Counted from the first letter of the stretch, positions 36,836 to 47,684 are shown. The stretch: 64,000 bases of DNA from Thysanoteuthis rhombus (GCA_963457665.1 OY735212.1:55450038-55514037), one strand, 5' to 3'. Numbers and translations are program-made. The notes: generated by a model not told the origin, from the letters alone.

Positions 36836-36857
36836 CAGGTGAGTGTGTGTCAGTGTG
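36691..36857. repeat. Palindromic compound (GACA)n(CA)n(TA)n(TG)n microsatellite
   Basis: GACA units are followed by CA, about 75 bp of TA and then TG, so left and right arms are complementary over more than 100 bp. Confidence 0.97.
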
Positions 36858-37990
36858 TAAATATAGAGTGTGAAACACTCTGTAGCGAGGGAATCTTAAT
36901 AATAAAAAAAATGACTATATATGTATGCGTATGAAAGTGGAATTTTTAATCTACGAATGGTAGAAGTACTTCATTTCCAATAGTATCTCCTTTTTGATAA
37001 TCCTATGTAAAGAAGACAGGTATAATTACGTGTTTCCACACGAAATATCATAAAGTCTATTAATATGTACCACTAGCTTGAAGGTAAACACATTAAATAA
37101 CATGTTATCTCAAGAGGGAATATCAAACAGAGTTACATCAAATTTCCAAAATATTTTTCCAAAGAAACAGAAGAAACGAAATGAATTCTATAGATTAGGA
37201 TCCGAAGTGGAGTTTTCTTTTCCTGTCTCGCTTTGGGCATGACGAAACGAAAAACTATCAAATTCTCCTTGTAAAAGTACATTGTTATTTCGTTAAAAAA
37301 AAAAAAGAATGGTGCACGAATTACATTGCAAAATGTTATCTGGTGTGAATAATTTAATCTTAGTCATGTAGCTACCAATTTTCCGGATTCCGAATCGCTA
37401 AGTTCAATCTGGTACTTGAGATCTACATACATCGGGATGCTCACGCAACGATATATGCAAACATACAAATTTGTTGATGGATGGACAAAAGCTTGTAAAC
37501 ACACAGCCACATATATACATACCTGAGCGAATGAAAGTATGTAGACAAAGTATGTAGACAAAGGGATGTATACACACATGAGACTCATTGATTAAAATGA
37601 ATTGTAAACGCACACGTACATAAAAATTGGTATAGTTAGCCGGTCGTACATAGACTTATCAAGGACTCATGTACCAACACACTTGTCGACACACGTGCAT
37701 GATGATACAGATATATGTATATGTACACGTACGTATCGCTGCACATACAGGCGCAGGCTTCATCGTGCAAATGCAATAAGAAAAATAAAAGTACGGTAAA
37801 AACATAGTTCTTATATTCAAGAGTAAGCTATCAGTATTCATCCCTAGGTCATACTTAGTAGCAGAGTAAATCTAACAATATATGCAGTGTACGGGAATTA
37901 CCCTCAGTTTGAAGCAGCTATTTATAGATGAAGGTGTGCCAACAAGTTGTTACCATGATGCAAGTTAACTCTAGCAACATCTCAGGTATA
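36858..37990. other. AT-rich sequence, nothing recognised
   Basis: A 14-bp unit AGTATGTAGACAAA occurs twice in tandem at about 37537-37564. ACATAC/ACACAC-rich words are common at 37420-37760. No gene is seen. Confidence 0.45.
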
Positions 37991-37996
37991 ATATAA

Positions 37997-38320
37997 TTAA
38001 AGGAATGTGGAATATTGTCGATAGTTTTGTGACGTGTCATTGATATTCAAAAAGCTTTTGGATGGCAGTCTTCTTCCGATGTAATCCCCCGATGTGATGG
38101 TTGTACTGTTGGAGATAGAAAGATTATATTTAGCACCATCGCATTCTGAATAAGGACATAGAATGGATTGGCATGAACATAGCATTAACAACACAAGCAA
38201 AAGGAAGATGGTCAATCGCTCAAAATGCTCTTTGAATAGTTTGTGTATTATTGTCCAAGAACCGTGGGCTCCTTTACCAGTTGAGCTTCTGGTAGAAGAT
38301 GAGTCATTCTGATTCAAGTG
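37997..38320 (-). CDS. Candidate internal exon: single-pass membrane protein
   Basis: The minus-strand frame reads a polar, Ser/Thr- and Lys-rich stretch (QNDSSSTRSSTGKGAHGSW) and KLFKEHFER. A 19-residue hydrophobic segment follows (LTIFLLLVLLMLCSCQSIL). Next comes a Cys-containing loop with three N-glycosylation sequons (NLS, NST, NDT) before a stop at 37997. Basic residues before the membrane segment and sequons after it fit a type II membrane protein, as in Golgi glycosyl- or sulfotransferases. There is no in-frame ATG before the membrane segment and an upstream stop. It would therefore need a splice acceptor, for which GCACTTGAATCAG near 38311 is a candidate. No enzyme motif is present, so the family is unknown. 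It may be a real exon, a pseudogene or chance. Confidence 0.35.
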   Translation of the reverse strand, partial: HLNQNDSSSTRSSTGKGAHGSWTIIHKLFKEHFERLTIFLLLVLLMLCSCQSILCPYSECDGAKYNLSISNSTTITSGDYIGRRLPSKSFLNINDTSQNYRQYSTFL

Positions 38321-38384
38321 CAATAATAGAAATTAAGCTTCAAGTTAAGGATGGAAAATTTAGAGCATCTGCCTTCCATATTTG

Positions 38385-38790
38385 AAACTGTCAACCAAGG
38401 CTGTCTCTAAAACTCTAAACACATTATTCAAAAGTTTGTCTGGCTGACAGGCTAGTTTCCTAGATATGCATGAATCACGGGAACCGGCCACGCTGATAGA
38501 GCTAGAGGGCTGAAAACTTACTCTTTATCATATCTGTAAATTTCTGCTTTTTTCTCCCCTCCCCTTAATCGATTTTTAATTGGCAGTTCTATTTGCAATG
38601 TAAGTCTAAACTAAATGTTTACTCTAGTTCCTGATTTTGCTTGCTTTTTTGAAAATTAAGACATTTTTTGATGATCACTGCCCCCCAAAAGTTAAGAGAA
38701 GTGACTTATTCATTGATCAAGCCACTTTTCAGTTTTGTTATTGATCACCCCCAACTCGGTATGAGTGATTTACCAGACCGTTGTGTCTTA
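38385..38790 (+). repeat. R1 dispersed repeat, near full length
   Basis: In order: GAAACTGTCAACCAAGG, AAGTTTGTCTGGCTGACAGG, TGATAGAGCTAGAGGGCTGA, GCAATGTAAGTCTAAACTAA, TTAGTT-like segment, TGATGATCACTGCCCCCC, AAGTGACTTATTCATTGATC and TTGATCACCCCCAACTCGG. The extreme 3' end is diverged. Confidence 0.9.
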
Positions 38791-39689
38791 TTTTTGCACG
38801 AATGTGTATTCAGATTGGACATTTTAGAGCAGCAAGAACCTGTTCTTTATCTTTGCATATTTTTGGCAGAAGATGAAAAACGCTTGATTCTTTAAATTCT
38901 TAAACAGAAACACACTCACAACTACGCAGGCTTATTTGTAGCCGCAGGCATGTGGTAGAATATATAATTTTAATTACATTCATGTATTTACTGCATGCAA
39001 AAAATATTCTTGTTTGAATTAGTCTTCGGATATTCGCAGAATATTTGGAGAAAATCAAGCGGTCATAATCTCTCTACCTCCTTTGCTTTTACTCCTATTG
39101 AGTGCGAGTGGAATCTCTGATAAGAGAATTATCTGTGTAATCTTATAGATCTACATATAATAGCTGAATATTGGATTTCGATTAGAATCATCTCTTTAGT
39201 GTCTAAGCTAGAATTATGCCTTGAATGCTCGCAACTATTTCTGAGAAAATCAAATTAGCATTATCCTTCTAAGTCTTGAGCTAAAACTAAATTTGAGAGC
39301 TTGCAAAATCTCTTGTGATTAAAGGATGTATCTGTGTACTTCTGAGGGATCTCCAGGGCTGAGTTCAGATGGGATTCGAATCAAAATGCAGTATAGAGCA
39401 CAAAACAGAAAGAACTTTCCATAAAATCTGTATTCTTATCCATGGGAGCCAGTGTAATACGAGAACACTCTTACCGATTTTAGATTTGAGAGATCAACTT
39501 TGTCGTATAAATAACTTTTCTCATCCGTCTCTTCAAGTTACATTGTTTATCATCAAACAGAAGTAGCTACATGGTGTCACCATCACAGTCAATAATTGAA
39601 CAACCATAACATCAAAATTTCAGGTCACGTGAGAAAAAAATCGATCAGAGAATAAATAATGTCAGAATAAATTTTTTTTGATGAGTGAA
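38791..39689. other. AT-rich sequence, nothing recognised
   Basis: No motif or repeat recognised. Confidence 0.45.
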
Positions 39690-39890
39690 CTGGCGTTTTC
39701 CACTGGAAACATCTATAATAGAGCGAAATATCAAGATTCTGGAGAATACAAATGTTATTTCTACAGGAAAACCTTTGAAATACAATACAAAAACATCTCG
39801 AAACATCTAGATCCCCAGAACCTGATTGTCAGGAGTGCTAGAATGCCAAAACACACAAACACTGGCACATACATGAAAGGGATAGAACAG
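39690..39890 (+). repeat. Possible low-copy repeat R4, copy 1
   Basis: TTCCACTGGAAACATCTATA, then ATTCTGGAGAA, then CAGGAGTGCTAGAATG and AAACACTGGCACATACA occur in the same order as similar words at 41.83-42.09 kb. Similarity is patchy. The open frame here contains YQDSGEYKCYF, which mimics an immunoglobulin-fold DxGxYxC motif, but no other Ig features are present. Confidence 0.3.
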
Positions 39891-40615
39891 TTATTAAATA
39901 AAGAAATACCTATCAGCATGATTTATTCCTAATCAATTTTGCTTACTTTACGATCGTAAAGTATTAAAAAAACGAGCGTAGCAATAGAAAGCAAAAATGA
40001 TTGTTTTAAAGACGAGTATATATCCATAAAAATGGCGGTATTATATATGTATGGATCGACACTAAGTAGCCCCAAACTTATTTTATTAGGAAAATTGAAT
40101 TTTAATAATTTAAGTATCATAATTTTTTGAAGTCTCAACTGAACCTCATCTGTTTCCATCTATGATGTATAGCTTACATTCTTTAGAGCTCTAGTGATGT
40201 GAACTTCATTGATAGGTCGTAATAATCTCATTTTAAAACTGTGTACTTGATTTTATTAGCTATGTCAATCTATAACACTGACCAATCAATTATATCTTTT
40301 GAGATCGTAACACGACTTGAACAAAAACAAGACACAACCATACAAAAAATTGAACAATTAAACATGTTAATTTGCATATGTAGCTTTGATATGAATAGAT
40401 AAACGGACGGAAAATTATTTATGGAAATGTTTTAGCTACGAATTTAGAAACTTCAAAGACTAATACATAAATTTAGTCAAAAATATTGATATATGGAATC
40501 ATAAGATAATATTACACTTTGACCCAATGCATTGTCGGCATACATATTTTGGTTATTCTCTGAGCTATGGTAGTTGTCTAACTTCTTCATACGTAACATG
40601 AGATATGATGTACTA
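39891..40615. other. AT-rich sequence, nothing recognised
   Basis: No motif or repeat recognised. Confidence 0.45.
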
Positions 40616-40620
40616 GGTTA

Positions 40621-40986
40621 TACAGCACCAGCAGTCTACCAGTCCGATAATCAGTGACCCAACCTTCTTTCAACCCGACCAAAAGGAGATCAAAGCAGTT
40701 TATTCACACTATTATTTACGTTTCCATCAAATGCAAATTCAAATTCAGATGTAAATCCCCTTGATCGATGAGTAGAAGACTCCTCAGCTCATAGACTGGT
40801 AGTGATATTTGTTTGAAAATATTTCTATTCTGTCGGGTTTGCAGCGGTTAAAGGTTAGATTCTGGCTGAGTTACTTCAAATTGGAACGAATACCCAAGCG
40901 ATAGATATAAAATCCATCTTTCCCGATGGTTGAGAGAAAGTTGGTTGACTGGTTATCGGACTGGTAGACTTGTAGCCGTTCTGTGC
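40621..40986. mobile_element. Non-autonomous DNA transposon candidate (long terminal inverted repeats)
   Basis: The left end (AGTCTACCAGTCCGATAATC, then AGTGACCCAACC and TTCTTTCAACC, 40632-40675) is repeated in inverted orientation at the right end (40925-40975: the minus strand reads AGTCTACCAGTCCGATAACC, AGTCAACCAACT, TTCTCTCAACC). About 45 of 50 positions agree, and outer bases (ACAG...) also pair, giving a 366-bp element. The interior is AT-rich with no coding capacity. Target-site duplications are not clear and the superfamily is undetermined. Confidence 0.8.
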
Positions 40987-41825
40987 ATTTACGAATATCG
41001 GAACAATTGGTAAACACGAAGAAAATGTTTTGATCATATATTAGTCGGATTAAAAGAGAGCATTGTTAACGGTAGTCGGATTACAGAACTTGTACTTTTT
41101 TCTTTCTGTCTGTGAACGTCCTCAGGGTAACCGACTTTTTAGTTATCCGCGCAGTAGTATGCAGGCACCCTACATAGGACCATATATGTTCGCCTACGGG
41201 TGGGAGAAGCAAGAATCCGGGAAAGCACCCATCAGTACACTCTACCTTTCGCAGTTCGCTGGTAACCTATTTTTCTGCATAAAATATGAAAGAAATAGAG
41301 ACGTGGCTCATGCAGTACGCACGTACGATCGTCAGGTATTTGATTTAGTGAGTAAATATGGGCGTTCCCTGTGGTTCCTGGAATCTAGAATTTGTTAATG
41401 TTTTTTCTTGTATTTGGAAAAAGCAGCTTGTTACTGGAATGTTGCTGTCTTCACGAAATAAACCAACATCTGCCCAGAAATATAGTTTGCTTGGTAATAA
41501 CGCAGAGCTTTGTGCGTGGTTTCTTTCATCAGTAGATGTTTCGTGAACAGATTTTTCACCAAGTTATTTGGAATTCAGACAATATTTTCTTTATTCATTT
41601 ATTCATTGAGATACGTAAGATACATATGAAAAATATACTGTGCTAAATCGCAATTATTGTTTCCCTGTCTCGTATGATCGGAAGATGATTTGAATAAACT
41701 TTGAAACACTTATAAAATTTAGTATTACTCGCCAGTAAAATCAACGATAGCGTCAAAATTTGAAATCAAGTAAAAAAACTCCCATCAAAGAATAGATATG
41801 ATTGAAATAAATCCTATATATATCA
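40987..41825. other. Unique sequence, nothing recognised
   Basis: The plus-strand frame at 41063-41398 (111 codons) matches no family I know. Confidence 0.4.
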
Positions 41826-41829
41826 CTGA

Positions 41830-42095
41830 AGCTCATTCCACTGGAAAGCATCTGAAATAAAGTAAAAAAAACAAAAAACAAAACAAAAAAACAAAACAAA
41901 CAAACATTCAGACTCCAGAACAAGGCCCCAAAACGATCAAAAGAGCTTTTTTTCCAGAAATCAGCAAAGCTTTTTTTTCATAAGACTTCAATCAGAGTAC
42001 TGATGCCAATTTTTCACTTTGAAGACAAAACGGTATAGGCAGGAGCGCTGGATCTCATAAGCATATGGATAAACAAACATACAAATACACTCAAA
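41830..42095 (+). repeat. Possible low-copy repeat R4, copy 2
   Basis: TTCCACTGGAAAGCATCTGA, a 45-bp (AAAAC)n-like run, TTCAGACTCCAGAA, and GGCAGGAGCGCTGGATCTC followed by ACAAACATACAAATACACTC mirror the order seen at 39.69-39.89 kb. Confidence 0.3.
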
Positions 42096-43285
42096 TATAA
42101 AAAAAAATTGAAGCCTCCGCCATATTTAATATCTACAGTCGTTCAATTTCTCGTTTGATGATGAAACATTGATGACTATACAAGTCAAATCCCATCTCTT
42201 CTTTCTGAAAATAGATAGCTAGGACGCCAGGGTACGAAATAATGATTAGCAAGATAGTTCAGAAGATAGTTCAGAAGATGGTTACTCATATAGTAGGTTT
42301 GCTCATCCATATTACTGTGGCCTTATGCCTAAGCTACGTGGATAAACATAGATGTCTAACTGCAATCACTCTGTGTTCACCGTTATTACATGACAACAGG
42401 CTATTGTACAAAACTGCAATTCCCCAGATATATTAAGCAGTATATACGTAGTGCAATGCAGAATTTGGAGTTTTGGAGATCTGTCCTGTCTTTAGAATCA
42501 TCTATATTTTAATATCTAAGTAGACACAACTGAAGAGAAATAACTGATGTACTCCAAAACCTTAGTTTGTTACGACGGACAGAAAATTGACATTGGTGAA
42601 ACTATCCTTGTATTGAACGTCGTTCCGTGGCATCAAAGATGAACAATTAACTTAGTCCGACGTCGAGAAAAGAAAATAGAAGTTGGGGGCGGATCTGATG
42701 ATTTTTTTTCTTATTGAGGAACATTTTTCCGAAACTTATGTATCCACAAATGTTTGTTCACTCACAACACACATACACACAAAAAAAATCTGATCAAATA
42801 TAAAACTCCCTTCAATCGAAAAAAATCCTCGGATCTATCCCCAAATTCGAAAAATTCCTCCTCAATAAATTAGCTTCCCTCCTGCAAAATTAATTAAAAT
42901 CCATTGAGAAGACGAAGTGATACTGTTCGGTCAGAGAGAGAGAGAAAGACAGAGAGGAAGAGAGAGAGAGTGAGAGAGAACGGATGACTTCATTTACCAC
43001 TTTTAACTTCTTTGGCAAAGGTAAGTAAAATGAATAAACGAAAATATCTTCTAATCGAGTGACACAGATATCAAAATAGTCTTCATTTCAGTAATGACGT
43101 AGCTCGTGCCTGGCCTAGGCCGGTACAGTTCGGCCCAATTCTTGGTGGAATAATTTCAAAGCTTCGTCGTTACGACATTCATGTGAACTGACATAGTTCT
43201 CAAATTACAAGCAGCACCCGGCTCGCCCGTTGCCAGGCAACATGTTATTCGCGCGCATCAGTCGTTATGTTCATACAACCCCCAA
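42096..43285. other. Unique sequence with a GA patch and a GC-rich patch
   Basis: An imperfect (GA)n tract lies at 42934-42980. The stretch 43100-43260 is GC-rich (GCCTGGCCTAGGCCGGTAC, GTTGCCAGGCAAC, which is palindromic). No family was recognised. Confidence 0.4.
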
Positions 43286-43287
43286 CA

Positions 43288-43294
43288 CACCCTC

Positions 43295-43377
<83 letters not shown>

Positions 43378-43384
43378 CACACAT
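43288..43384. repeat. (CA)n microsatellite with periodic CAAACA interruptions
   Basis: CA blocks of about 18 bp are separated by AAAC at near-regular intervals (43319, 43339, 43359), indicating a higher-order 20-bp unit. Confidence 0.97.
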
Positions 43385-43481
43385 AAAGCCCCCTCCCCCT
43401 TTTCCTTCCATTTTTTCCTCTTCTCACAGCTGACTCTACGATGTCATTATCCCTATACTACATTTTAACTTTTTTCAAATC

Positions 43482-43485
<4 letters not shown>

Positions 43486-43539
<54 letters not shown>

Positions 43540-43551
43540 TGTGTGTGTATT
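43486..43551. repeat. (AT)n(GT)n microsatellite
   Basis: About 50 bp of AT and a short GT tail. Confidence 0.97.
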
Positions 43552-43591
43552 TATGTCTGTATCACACATACAGAGTGCTGAGAATTTGGAC

Positions 43592-43685
43592 TCTTTTCGA
43601 TAAATTTTCAAAATTCAACCAAAAATTAAGTTTTTTAGGGAGGAGTTTATTTTGAGATGTAAGTTTATGCTAAATTGGTGTATAT
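43592..43685 (+). repeat. R1 dispersed repeat, internal fragment
   Basis: AAAATTCAACCAAAAATTAA, TTTTTTAGGGAGGAGTTT and GAGATGTAAGTTTATGCTAA followed by ATTGG match the middle of R1. The fragment lies between two microsatellites. Confidence 0.7.
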
Positions 43686-43706
43686 ACTATGAATATCACG
43701 TTTGTT

Positions 43707-43708
<2 letters not shown>

Positions 43709-43757
<49 letters not shown>

Positions 43758-44030
43758 TAGATATTATGTATACATATATTTACATTATATTTATCTTATG
43801 CATATATTTATATTATGCATATGTATATGCAAACTATGTATGTATACATAAATATATATATCTATACAAATATATATATATACACATATATCATGTACGT
43901 ATATATATGATGTATGTATATATTATACTTATATACAATATGTATATATATACATGGTATACACACACACACATATAGATATATATTATCTATCTATCTA
44001 TCTATCTATCTCTCTATGTATCTATCAGTC
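43709..44030. repeat. (AT)n, degenerate TATG/TATA tract and (TATC)n microsatellites
   Basis: About 45 bp of pure AT decays into 220 bp of imperfect TATA/TATG/CATA sequence, then about eight ATCT units. Confidence 0.93.
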
Positions 44031-44176
44031 TAACTATCTCTTTCCCTCTAAGTATGTTGGGTATAATACAATATATGATATGTTATGGGTTTATTCATTA
44101 GAGTTCTCAATTTATCCAACATCAAAAATTCCACTCTTAAACATAAGGTTCAGCACTGCTTAAAATATGAAGTAAT

Positions 44177-44182
44177 CCATCC

Positions 44183-44269
<87 letters not shown>

Positions 44270-44421
44270 TTAGTATACATACGTTTAACTGTGTCCGTTC
44301 TTGTGAGAGCATCGTTGTGTTCGTGTACGTATGTGTGTGTCTCTCTGTGTGTATGTGCGTGTGTACGTGTGTGTGTGTGTGTGTGTGTGTATGTTTTTTT
44401 GTGTGTGTGTGTGTGTGTTTT
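44177..44421. repeat. (TATC)n(AT)n ... (GT)n microsatellites
   Basis: Thirteen or so ATCT units, 40 bp of AT, 60 bp of spacer, then about 90 bp of GT-rich sequence with T8 and CTCT interruptions. Confidence 0.95.
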
Positions 44422-44925
44422 ATGTGGTTGTACGTTTGATTTCAATTGGTTATTCGTCGGCGTTTCAAATTTATATAAACTGAGAAAGAGACAAAATTGA
44501 AAATAAGATAGGAACCCAAAAGAGAAAGAAGGATTACCAGAAAGAAAATGTAACGGGTTGAAGGAAAAGAAGAAGAGAGAAAAAAAGCTTAACAAAATTG
44601 AAGGAAGGAAAAAAAAAAGAAAAGGACGGACAGATAAAGCAACAAGAAAGATATAAGAGGTATGGGCAAGGGGAGAGACGAATAAAGAAAGTAAAAAAGA
44701 AGAATGGCTGGCGAAGAGAGAGATGAGAAGATTGAGAAAAAAATTGGTAGCAGAGAGAGAGACAGACAGACAAAAAAAAAAGAATGAGGCACAATTAAGT
44801 AGATTTACTATGATTTTGCTCGAAAAATGAATTGAAATTTAGAAAAAAATAGTTCAATGATTAAGGTTTAAGGTAAGCCTACCCGTCAAAGATTATGAAT
44901 ATTTATTTGTATTGTACTCTTACAT
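44422..44925. other. Purine-rich (GA/AAG) tract, no gene
   Basis: From 44470 to 44790 the plus strand is strongly A/G-rich with AGAGAGAGACAGACAGAC near 44755. The minus-strand Phe/Leu/Ser frames are compositional. Confidence 0.7.
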
Positions 44926-44931
44926 TGGTAT

Positions 44932-45165
44932 TAGTTTCACTGTAGAAATGCAGCACTGACGCTATAGAAGTTCATTCTAAATAATATTACTGTAGAAATG
45001 CATTGTGAATAGTTTTACCATAGGAAGAGATCTATCACATGCATTGGGTCAATGTATCGATATCAATTTTTCTATAGAACTATACTGCAAATAAGATGTC
45101 TATAACAATACATTGTCTATGATTTTACTTTAGGAATGAATGATTTTACTGTAGAGACACATAGA
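44932..45165 (+). repeat. Degenerate tandem repeat of TTTTACTGTAGAAATGCAT type
   Basis: ACTGTAGAAATGCA recurs at 44939 and 44991. Related words (TTTTACCATAGGAAGAG, TTTTACTTTAGGAATGA, TTTTACTGTAGAGACACAT) recur near 45015, 45126 and 45148, giving about 25-50-bp periodicity with considerable decay. Confidence 0.6.
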
Positions 45166-45229
45166 AAACAAAGATTAAATGAATATTTAATGGTCATGAA
45201 TAATTTCAAGATTAAAGACAAAATGATAA

Positions 45230-45622
45230 AGTTACAAAACATTTGTTTCTTCAGATTTGAAGTTGGCTCAGCTGGTGGGCTGGATGGTTAGTTATATATA
45301 TATATATACCATTCTTTCAGGTCACGCCAAGAGGGCTAGATAGTTGAAAGACTCAAGATTCACTCCATGTAATGTCTAGAAAAAAACGTTTTTTAATCCT
45401 ACCTCTCCTAAAAAGGTTTTCGATGCGGGTTCAATCAACAATTTTAATTTATGCTAAATCAACCCTTTTTTTAGAAATTCAGACTCAATGAGCAAGAGGA
45501 GTAATTTATTCACTGATCTCTATTTTTCCGGTCTTTTTCAACTGATCACCCCTGACATAACATGCAATCAGAAGATGTTGATCATGTGATGTTTTCTATT
45601 GAATGAAAAATGAGACCAGATA
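45230..45622 (+). repeat. R1 dispersed repeat, near full length
   Basis: TTTGTTTCTTCAGATTTGAA, GCTGGTGGGCTGGATGG, GAGGGCTAGATAGTTGAAAG, TAATGTCTAGAAAAAAACG, TTTATGCTAAATCAACCC, AGTAATTTATTCACTGATC, CTGATCACCCCTGACATAAC and GATCATGTGATGTTTTCTAT lie in R1 order. An (AT)n of about 14 bp is inserted near 45294. Confidence 0.9.
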
Positions 45623-45974
45623 TACCAGATATTTCAATCTTCCGAACTCCTAATTTCTGCTAAATGCTGAAATTCATTCAGGACACCACACACACACATC
45701 AGCACATAATGTCCGTCAAAAATGGCCTTTGCAAAAGTCAACATGCATTGAGTGCAGAGTTGAAACAAAATTGTTACTGCCTTTGTCAACCTTGACAGAG
45801 TTCCTTCATTGATGGTGGGTTTATTTTGTAGGAAGTAATCTGATCTTTGACTAACATATTCACTCACTATGTCTCGACACACACACACATATATCATAAT
45901 GCTTCATACAGCAAACACTTGTTTGGCCATGATGTTGTTATGCAATGAACTATATTAGAAATGTCAAGCTAAAC
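45623..45974. other. Unique spacer between R1 copies
   Basis: The minus-strand 87-codon frame (45634-45897) has no recognisable domain. A short ACAC run at 45685-45696 is present. Confidence 0.4.
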
Positions 45975-46535
45975 TGTCATTATAACTGCCAGCATGGGTT
46001 TCTTCAGTTTTTAAGTTGGTCTCCTGGGCTATGCATAATTCACAGAAGCTGCACTTAGCGGGCCAGGCAGGGTTGCCAATTGGGATATTTTTGTTTTGTT
46101 TTTGTTTTCGAATTTGTGAATCCTATGTTGATAACATTTGGGTTGAATTTTTTATTTCCATGTTTTCTAGTCCAGTGTTGGCGATAGAGATGTTATTTTT
46201 AATTTTTTGAATCTGAGATTGACTATCAGATTCGAAAGTCGAAAACACAACTTTTACTCCTTATATTGTTCTTTCTATGCATGTCACTAGTTGGGATGAG
46301 GATTTAATTTACAATGTAAGTTATGTAAAACTGATTCCTTAGTTTGTGTCCGACAGAATTCAGGCTTGTATTTTGTTTAATGATCACTGTCGATGAAAAC
46401 GCAAGATAAGTACCTTATTCATTGATCATCCCCTTTCCAAAAGTTTTAATCGATCATTCCCAACATGGCATGTTGCCAAAAGACGTTACATGACATTTTC
46501 TGTCTCGTGACTAACCAGACCTATCATAATTATAC
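45975..46535 (+). repeat. R1 dispersed repeat, longest copy
   Basis: AACTGTCATTATAACTGCC, GGTTTCTTCAGTTTTTAAG, a TTGGTCTCCTGGGCTATG block, CTTAGTTTGTGTCCGACAG, TAATGATCACTGTCGATG, ACCTTATTCATTGATCATCC, CCCAACATGGCATGTTGCC and GTGACTAACCAGACCTATC. The middle carries about 150 bp of extra sequence relative to other copies, so the total is about 560 bp. Confidence 0.9.
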
Positions 46536-46584
46536 TTACCAACCGTGAGAATTTTCACATTTTATTAAATTTAAAAGTTGTTTG

Positions 46585-46885
46585 AGACTGTTAATTAAAA
46601 CAGTCACCAATGTATGTATGTATCACATGTGAAACTACAGGGCTGGATATTTACTCCTTAAGTCGAGGAAAAACCTTTTTCTGGTTACTCCAAAATTCCA
46701 CCCAAAACAGAATTTAGTGGGGGATCAATTTCCAATGAGAGTTCCTGCTAAGTTGATCACTAGTTTGTGCCTGTTTGTTTTTAAGAAATTCCATCAAAAG
46801 GCAAGAGAAGTAACTTATTTAGTGATCACTCACCATTCAAATTTTTGATTGATCATCCTGAACATCGCATGCTGCCAAATGTGGG
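46585..46885 (+). repeat. R1 dispersed repeat, shortened copy
   Basis: AAAACAGTCACCAATG, ACTACAGGGCTGGATATTTA, CAAAATTCCACCCAAAACAG, TTAGTGGGGGATCAATTTCC, CACTAGTTTGTGCCTG, AGAGAAGTAACTTATTTAG and TTGATTGATCATCCTGAACA, ending GCATGCTGCCAAA. It is the third head-to-tail copy within 1.7 kb and preserves the middle of the element well. Confidence 0.9.
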
Positions 46886-47684
46886 GCTCGTCTATGTTAA
46901 TGCTGGCAAATGTGTGTGTGTAAAATCAAACGAGATATCCACCCTCTTCATTATGTATGGCATGGTCGAACTACATTCCTTGTCTGCATGTTTTTTTGTT
47001 CTCATAGTTGCAGTCAAGTAACCTCCTGCCTTCGTCAGAAGTCGTTGGTTGTAGAATGAGTAATCACTTATTGGAGCGCATACTCAACTGAACTGGACAC
47101 GTCAGATAATTATCTTCCCTATCCAGTTTGTGTTTCAAGTCTCAAAATCAGAATTGTGGCCGCTTGAATTGGATACTCAGCTTCCTTTTTTTTAAGACTC
47201 TTATTATGAGAGATTCCCGGATGCTATTGATATCGATTCTTGGTCGGAGGTTACTGGGTCGAAACGTTGTAAACAAATGGATGAGGAAAATAGTCCGACC
47301 CTATCATAGATAATGATTGATACGCTCCGTCTAGCAAAATTCAGACAAGATTCCTCCTTTTGTTGACAACATTGTGATTGAAATGCTACAATCACTAAGT
47401 GGCCAATTTTCATAATCCTTATAGTATGATCGAATGGGATAATCTGATTCGTCGGCAATAAATGTGTTATTTACGACATGAAGAAAATTCTTTTTCTCGC
47501 TTTGCACATTTACTCACTCTGTTGACTAAAGTTTATAAATACTCTCTCTTCTGCCCGCGTTTGTCTGTTGCCGACTTTCTGAGACATTCTCGCGAAAATA
47601 TCTATTCGCAGGCGTAAGTGATATTTTTAAAAGGAACCACTCAAACAAAATAAGTATAAAGCAGGAAGGAAACAATTATATCCA
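46886..47684. other. Unique sequence, nothing recognised
   Basis: The stretch 47210-47310 contains GGTCGAAACGTTGTAAACAA. I could not assign it to a family. Confidence 0.4.

Noticed and set aside
36691..36857. CRISPR-like or direct-repeat array
   Set aside because: GACA/CA/TA/TG runs are simple-sequence DNA without spacers. No CRISPR array exists in the window.
39678..39932. Frame containing YQDSGEYKCYF, resembling an immunoglobulin-domain DxGxYxC motif
   Set aside because: No matching upstream cysteine/tryptophan of an Ig fold, and the segment overlaps a patchy repeat; most likely chance.
47204..47458. Minus-strand frame with DRVGLFSSSICLQRFDPVTS, considered as a transposon 3' region
   Set aside because: I could not recall a specific family with confidence and no second copy exists in the window.
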